Source of the DNA: UBA6776 sp964636785
GTDB taxonomy: Bacteria > Bdellovibrionota > Bdellovibrionia > Bdellovibrionales > UBA1609
DNA: 15,382 bases
Assembly (NCBI GenBank): GCA_964636785.1
Contig: CAZWVK010000059.1
Span: 1-15,382 of the forward strand
Direction of reading: 5' to 3'
Shown one piece after another: positions 13,135 to 15,382 of this stretch (positions are counted from its first letter, which is position 1; each line of letters starts with the position of its first letter). Below the pieces are notes generated by a model. That model had not been told where the DNA came from. It saw only the letters and a program-made list of their open reading frames with translations, and searched no databases. Made by a program: the position numbers and the translations under genes.

Positions 13135-13904
13135 TTCGGATCGATCCAGTGCATATCCAATGTCGCTGGATCCACTAAAATATTATCCGGCTTTGGCTCA
13201 AGAACATTAGGATCCGAATCGTCCTGATTGTCGAAGTCATACATTTCAATCAAAAAACGCTGATTCCACCGCGATGATTCTTTTGTAAAAAGATGAGCGG
13301 GTAGGTGGAGCTGAATAAATTCGAGGTTTTCTTTTTCTCCAGCCTGATTTTTAAACTTTTCAAGATTCATGAGCACATTGATCTGAAAGAAAATATCTTT
13401 TCTTTTCTCAGTGATCTCTTTGACCAATAAGATCAAGCGAACCTCGTAGAGATTCCAAAGATGAGCCTTTATTTCTTCTGGGATGTCCGAGCTTTCTAAA
13501 AGTTTTGATAAAGGAATTCCTTTGATCCAAGGATAGATATGTTTTGTGCCTTTTCTCTCAAAAGATTCAAACGTCTCAAAGCTCTTTAACTGAAGTGCAT
13601 CTAAGATTTTAAGATGATCATAATTCAATTTGGCCTCGAAAGCTCCACCGAATGATTTCTCAACAATAAAACTTCCATCGCTCTTTTCCACGCGCTCAAC
13701 AAACCCTTCACTCCCATGACCTAAAAGCCAACGACCTTTACGAAGAGGATCTCCTAAGTAATCAGCCTCAGAAATGTAGCTTGGAAGGTCGATGGGAGAC
13801 TTTGGCTCAAGGAAAAACTCCGAGCAGGCGAGTGCGGAATAGGATCCAAGCGCAAGGGTCGCAAGGCATAGGAAGTTGAAGAGAAGGCGCACATTCCAAT
13901 TCAT
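13131..13904 (-). CDS. Exported protein-kinase-like protein with altered catalytic residues
   Basis: 257 residues from ATG 13904 (TTG 13922 would add six). The hydrophobic leader WNVRLLFNFLCLATLALGSYSALA, then Cys, indicates export, possibly a weak lipobox. Numbering from TTG: glycine-rich loop GHGSEGFVERV (68-78) then SFIVEKSF (84-91) with candidate ATP-binding K89; hinge-like KHIYPWIKGIPLSKLL (127-142); EPKPDNILVD (242-251), matching kinase HRDLKPDN with the catalytic Asp replaced by E242 and N247 kept; and MHWIDPN (257-263), where IDP stands for DFG. The chain ends there, lacking the usual large C-lobe beyond DFG. It may be a reduced kinase, an atypical phosphotransferase or a pseudokinase acting outside the cytoplasm. 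It is a second exported kinase-like protein besides the one at 2355-3104, with no detectable similarity between the two. Confidence 0.6.
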   Translation of the reverse strand: MNWNVRLLFNFLCLATLALGSYSALACSEFFLEPKSPIDLPSYISEADYLGDPLRKGRWLLGHGSEGFVERVEKSDGSFIVEKSFGGAFEAKLNYDHLKILDALQLKSFETFESFERKGTKHIYPWIKGIPLSKLLESSDIPEEIKAHLWNLYEVRLILLVKEITEKRKDIFFQINVLMNLEKFKNQAGEKENLEFIQLHLPAHLFTKESSRWNQRFLIEMYDFDNQDDSDPNVLEPKPDNILVDPATLDMHWIDPN

Positions 13905-14020
13905 AAAGGAGAAAGACTGCAATTGAGAGGCCTTGAGGGCTTGAAATGGTTTAATTTTAAGCAGAATTTTGGCTGTCTTTTAAGGCATTTAGGCCATTTT
14001 TGGGCACCTTAAAAAAAGGG

Positions 14021-14049
14021 TTGATGGAGTGAAGCATTGCCCCTATATT
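14021..14049 (+). promoter_or_regulatory. Promoter of tRNA-Asp
   Basis: -35 TTGATG (14021-14026), 17-bp spacer, -10 TATATT (14044-14049); initiation near 14056, about 20 bases before the mature tRNA. Just upstream, TTTTAAGG (13978-13985) and CCTTAAAA (14008-14015) form an 8-bp dyad of unknown role. Confidence 0.6.
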
Positions 14050-14074
14050 CGATGGTTCTTTGTATCACCTATGC

Positions 14075-14151
14075 GGGGTGGTAGTTAAGTTGGTTATAAC
14101 GCCTGCCTGTCACGCAGGAGGCCGCGGGTTCGAGTCCCGTCCACCCCGCCA
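14075..14151 (+). tRNA. tRNA-Asp (anticodon GUC)
   Basis: All stems pair: acceptor GGGGTGG (14075-14081) / CCACCCC (14141-14147), discriminator G at 14148, encoded CCA at 14149-14151; D stem GTTA / TAAC (14084-14087 and 14097-14100); anticodon stem CCTGC / GCAGG (14102-14106 and 14114-14118) with loop CTGTCAC and anticodon GTC at 14109-14111; T stem GCGGG / CCCGT with loop TTCGAGT. The discriminator G and GUC anticodon identify aspartate. Confidence 0.97.
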
Positions 14152-14183
14152 TTTATCTCTGCATAAGAATGAAGCAAAAAATC

Positions 14184-14201
14184 GAATCCCAGTCGGGATT
14201 C
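14184..14201 (+). terminator. Putative tRNA-Asp terminator
   Basis: Perfect 7-bp stem GAATCCC / GGGATTC with loop AGTC, 33 bases after the tRNA end. The downstream sequence (TTAACTAATT) is T/A-rich but has no long T run, so efficiency is uncertain. Confidence 0.5.
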
Positions 14202-14293
14202 TTAACTAATTAAAATCTCAGAAGAAACCTAAGCGCAGAAGAGACGATCTTAAGATAGATTAGTCTGCCTATTTACACAGCAATTCACTCCGA

Positions 14294-14323
14294 TTGGCTA
14301 ATCTTAGCCAAATTTTTTGGCTA
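14294..14323. promoter_or_regulatory. TTGGCTAA palindrome with a third half-site
   Basis: Perfect dyad TTGGCTAA-TC-TTAGCCAA (14294-14311) followed by a direct half-site TTGGCTA (14317-14323). It lies in the otherwise gene-free 14152-14484 leader before the XRE-type regulator and has the form of an operator. Confidence 0.5.
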
Positions 14324-14364
14324 GTTATTTTCAGTTTTTCGGAGAGTTGAGTTTGTAAATGTTT

Positions 14365-14460
14365 AGTTGGTTACAAGCTGGAAACACGCTTGCAACCTGA
14401 TGTCTATAGTAACAAGTTCATTTTTGTAAAGTTCCCACCTTGGATTTTTAGTAACCAACT
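14365..14460. promoter_or_regulatory. Cluster of GTAAC-type half-sites upstream of the regulator gene
   Basis: AGTTGGTTAC (14365-14374) is the exact inverse of GTAACCAACT (14451-14460). A related AGTAACAAGTT lies at 14408-14418, and GGTTACAAGC (14369-14378) / GCTTGCAACC (14388-14397) form a dyad with one mismatch. Such phased related sites suggest autoregulation by the XRE-type protein encoded directly downstream (RBS GGAGG 14476-14480). A TATAGT at 14405-14410 could be a -10, but no good -35 is seen. Confidence 0.45.
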
Positions 14461-14484
14461 TAACTAGAGTTCAACGGAGGAAAA

Positions 14485-14913
14485 ATGAAAAAACAATGGG
14501 CCACCCCCATCAATCAACAAACAAAACGTGAGGGGGTCGTTTTAAAAAATATCCGTATCAATGCCGAATTAACCATGAGGCAACTGGCAATGTTATTGGG
14601 GATCTCCCACACTGCTATCAGCCAAGTCGAACATGGTAAATTGGCGTTGCCCCGCTATAGACAGGAGCAGTGGGTTTTATCATGTGGCTATACAGTCGTG
14701 GATTACGACAGACTTCTGGGCAAAAAGTTTCAACTGATCAATTATAAAGATGAATTGATCTCCATATTAAAAAACTTGGATCAAGAAACTATAGAGCTTG
14801 CCTACAAAGTTATAAAAAGGTTTTCGGCAAATTTAGATTTTAAAAATAATGGTGTTGAAATATCGGAGAGCGAAGACACATCTAATGAAGCTGCTCGCGT
14901 CAAAGTTTTATAG
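14485..14913 (+). CDS. XRE/Cro-type helix-turn-helix regulator
   Basis: 142 residues. An HTH_3-like domain spans about 16-56: VLKNIRINAELTMRQLAMLL then GISHTAISQVEHGKLALP, with recognition helix SHTAISQVEHGK (41-52). The rest is a helical region (LISILKNLDQETIELAYKVI) that may mediate dimerisation, and a polar, acidic tail. ATG 14485 has GGAGG four bases upstream. More AT-rich than the catabolic operon and directly behind a tRNA gene, it resembles regulators of integrative or phage-like elements, but no integrase is present in the window. Probably controls itself and the next gene via the upstream half-site clusters (inference). Confidence 0.85.
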   Translation: MKKQWATPINQQTKREGVVLKNIRINAELTMRQLAMLLGISHTAISQVEHGKLALPRYRQEQWVLSCGYTVVDYDRLLGKKFQLINYKDELISILKNLDQETIELAYKVIKRFSANLDFKNNGVEISESEDTSNEAARVKVL

Positions 14914-14955
14914 AGTTAGTTTGTGATAATTTTCTAAAATGAAAGGATTTAAAAA

Positions 14956-15324
14956 ATGGAAGCAAATAAAAATACTAATATGAAAGAGTTTAAACCATGT
15001 AGTTTTTCAGTTAAAGAAAGCATACACGAAGCCTATATGAGTGTTCTTTCAGAAGTAAATGGTATGGGCGTTGAATATAAACGCTCACTTAAAAAATTAA
15101 CAATCAATGACCTATTGGAGTGTATGTCCGTTCATTTAGATGAAAAATTTAAAGGTCAACTCAAGTCCATGAGGCTTACTGGACAGGCAAAAATGGAGTT
15201 ATATCGAAAAAGATATGAGGACCTGAGTGGAAATATATCAGACGATCAGTGGGCGGATATTGTTATGTCTTCAGATTTTCAAAAATTTAAAAAAGAAAAT
15301 ATGGACTGTCTCGGTATATTTTAA
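14956..15324 (+). CDS. Unknown soluble protein downstream of the XRE regulator
   Basis: 122 residues, no family recognised. No signal peptide or membrane segment; mostly helical and charged, with two cysteines near the ends (C13, C118 region). Residues 17-60 (FSVKESIHEAYMSVL ... KKLTINDLLECMSVHL) look like a helix bundle, loosely reminiscent of small plasmid or phage regulatory proteins with ribbon/helix architecture, but I cannot assign a function. AAAGG about ten bases before ATG 14956 is an acceptable RBS. It lies 42 bases after the regulator and is followed by an imperfect terminator-like hairpin, so it likely forms a two-gene unit. Codon use is AT-rich like its neighbour. Confidence 0.7.
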   Translation: MEANKNTNMKEFKPCSFSVKESIHEAYMSVLSEVNGMGVEYKRSLKKLTINDLLECMSVHLDEKFKGQLKSMRLTGQAKMELYRKRYEDLSGNISDDQWADIVMSSDFQKFKKENMDCLGIF

Positions 15325-15325
15325 G

Positions 15326-15368
15326 TTTTAAGAAGAGAAAGCTGTCAAGTTACAGCTATCTCTTAAAA
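15326..15368 (+). terminator. Imperfect terminator-like hairpin after the 15324 gene
   Basis: Left arm TTTTAAGAAGAGAAAGCTGT (15326-15345), loop CAAGTT, right arm ACAGCTATCTCTTAAAA (15352-15368). The arms pair over AGCTGT and TTTTAAGA with a small bulge between. It begins two bases after the stop codon; A-rich left and T-containing right ends fit a bidirectional terminator. Confidence 0.5.
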
Positions 15369-15382
15369 TAGACACCTAGTCG

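Overview
The window looks like a chromosomal segment of a Gram-negative, proteobacteria-like organism. A Bdellovibrio-type predator (Bdellovibrionota) is my best guess, from the mix of genes, the moderate GC content, the many exported proteins of unknown function and the palindromic intergenic elements. No rRNA or other firm marker is present, so the placement is inference.

Layout. (1) 1-1238: 3' part of ahcY (S-adenosylhomocysteine hydrolase), cut by the window edge. (2) 1240-1490: two tandem copies of a ~124-nt highly structured element without a credible gene. (3) 1522-2371: an SRPBCC/AHSA1 protein and an ArsR-type repressor in one operon, whose promoter is bracketed by two palindromic operators. 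(4) 2355-3104 (-): an exported protein with a degenerate PI3/4-kinase-like motif; 3216-3455: a small membrane-anchored protein. (5) 3457-4251 (-): smr-like gene followed by orn (oligoribonuclease). (6) 4342-10877 (+): a tight catabolic operon: atypical SDR, luciferase-like monooxygenase, 2-aminomuconic-semialdehyde-type aldehyde dehydrogenase, the two subunits of a 2-aminophenol 1,6-dioxygenase-type LigB enzyme, and an asparaginase-II-family protein. (7) 10997-12779: an exported alpha/alpha-barrel (glucoamylase-like) protein overlapping a RidA-family 2-aminomuconate deaminase that belongs functionally to the same pathway. (8) 12832-13134: a small exported four-cysteine protein, convergent with 13131-13904 (-), an exported protein-kinase-like protein with altered catalytic residues. 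(9) 14075-14151: tRNA-Asp(GUC) with its promoter. (10) 14152-15382: a more AT-rich stretch with an operator-rich leader, an XRE-type regulator and an unknown gene, possibly the edge of an element integrated at the tRNA.

How the genes fit together. The core of the window is a meta-cleavage pathway for an ortho-aminophenol-type ring: the LigB alpha/beta pair opens the ring to 2-aminomuconate semialdehyde, the ALDH oxidises it to 2-aminomuconate, and the RidA-type deaminase releases ammonia to give 4-oxalocrotonate. The later steps (decarboxylase, hydratase, aldolase) are not in the window. The SDR, the flavin monooxygenase and the asparaginase-like protein suggest a substrate or side branch that differs from the textbook amn operon. 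Two near-perfect hairpins sit inside this operon, each swallowing the stop codon of the preceding gene and ending just before the next ribosome-binding region; they look like members of one repeat family acting as attenuators, terminators or mRNA-stability elements.
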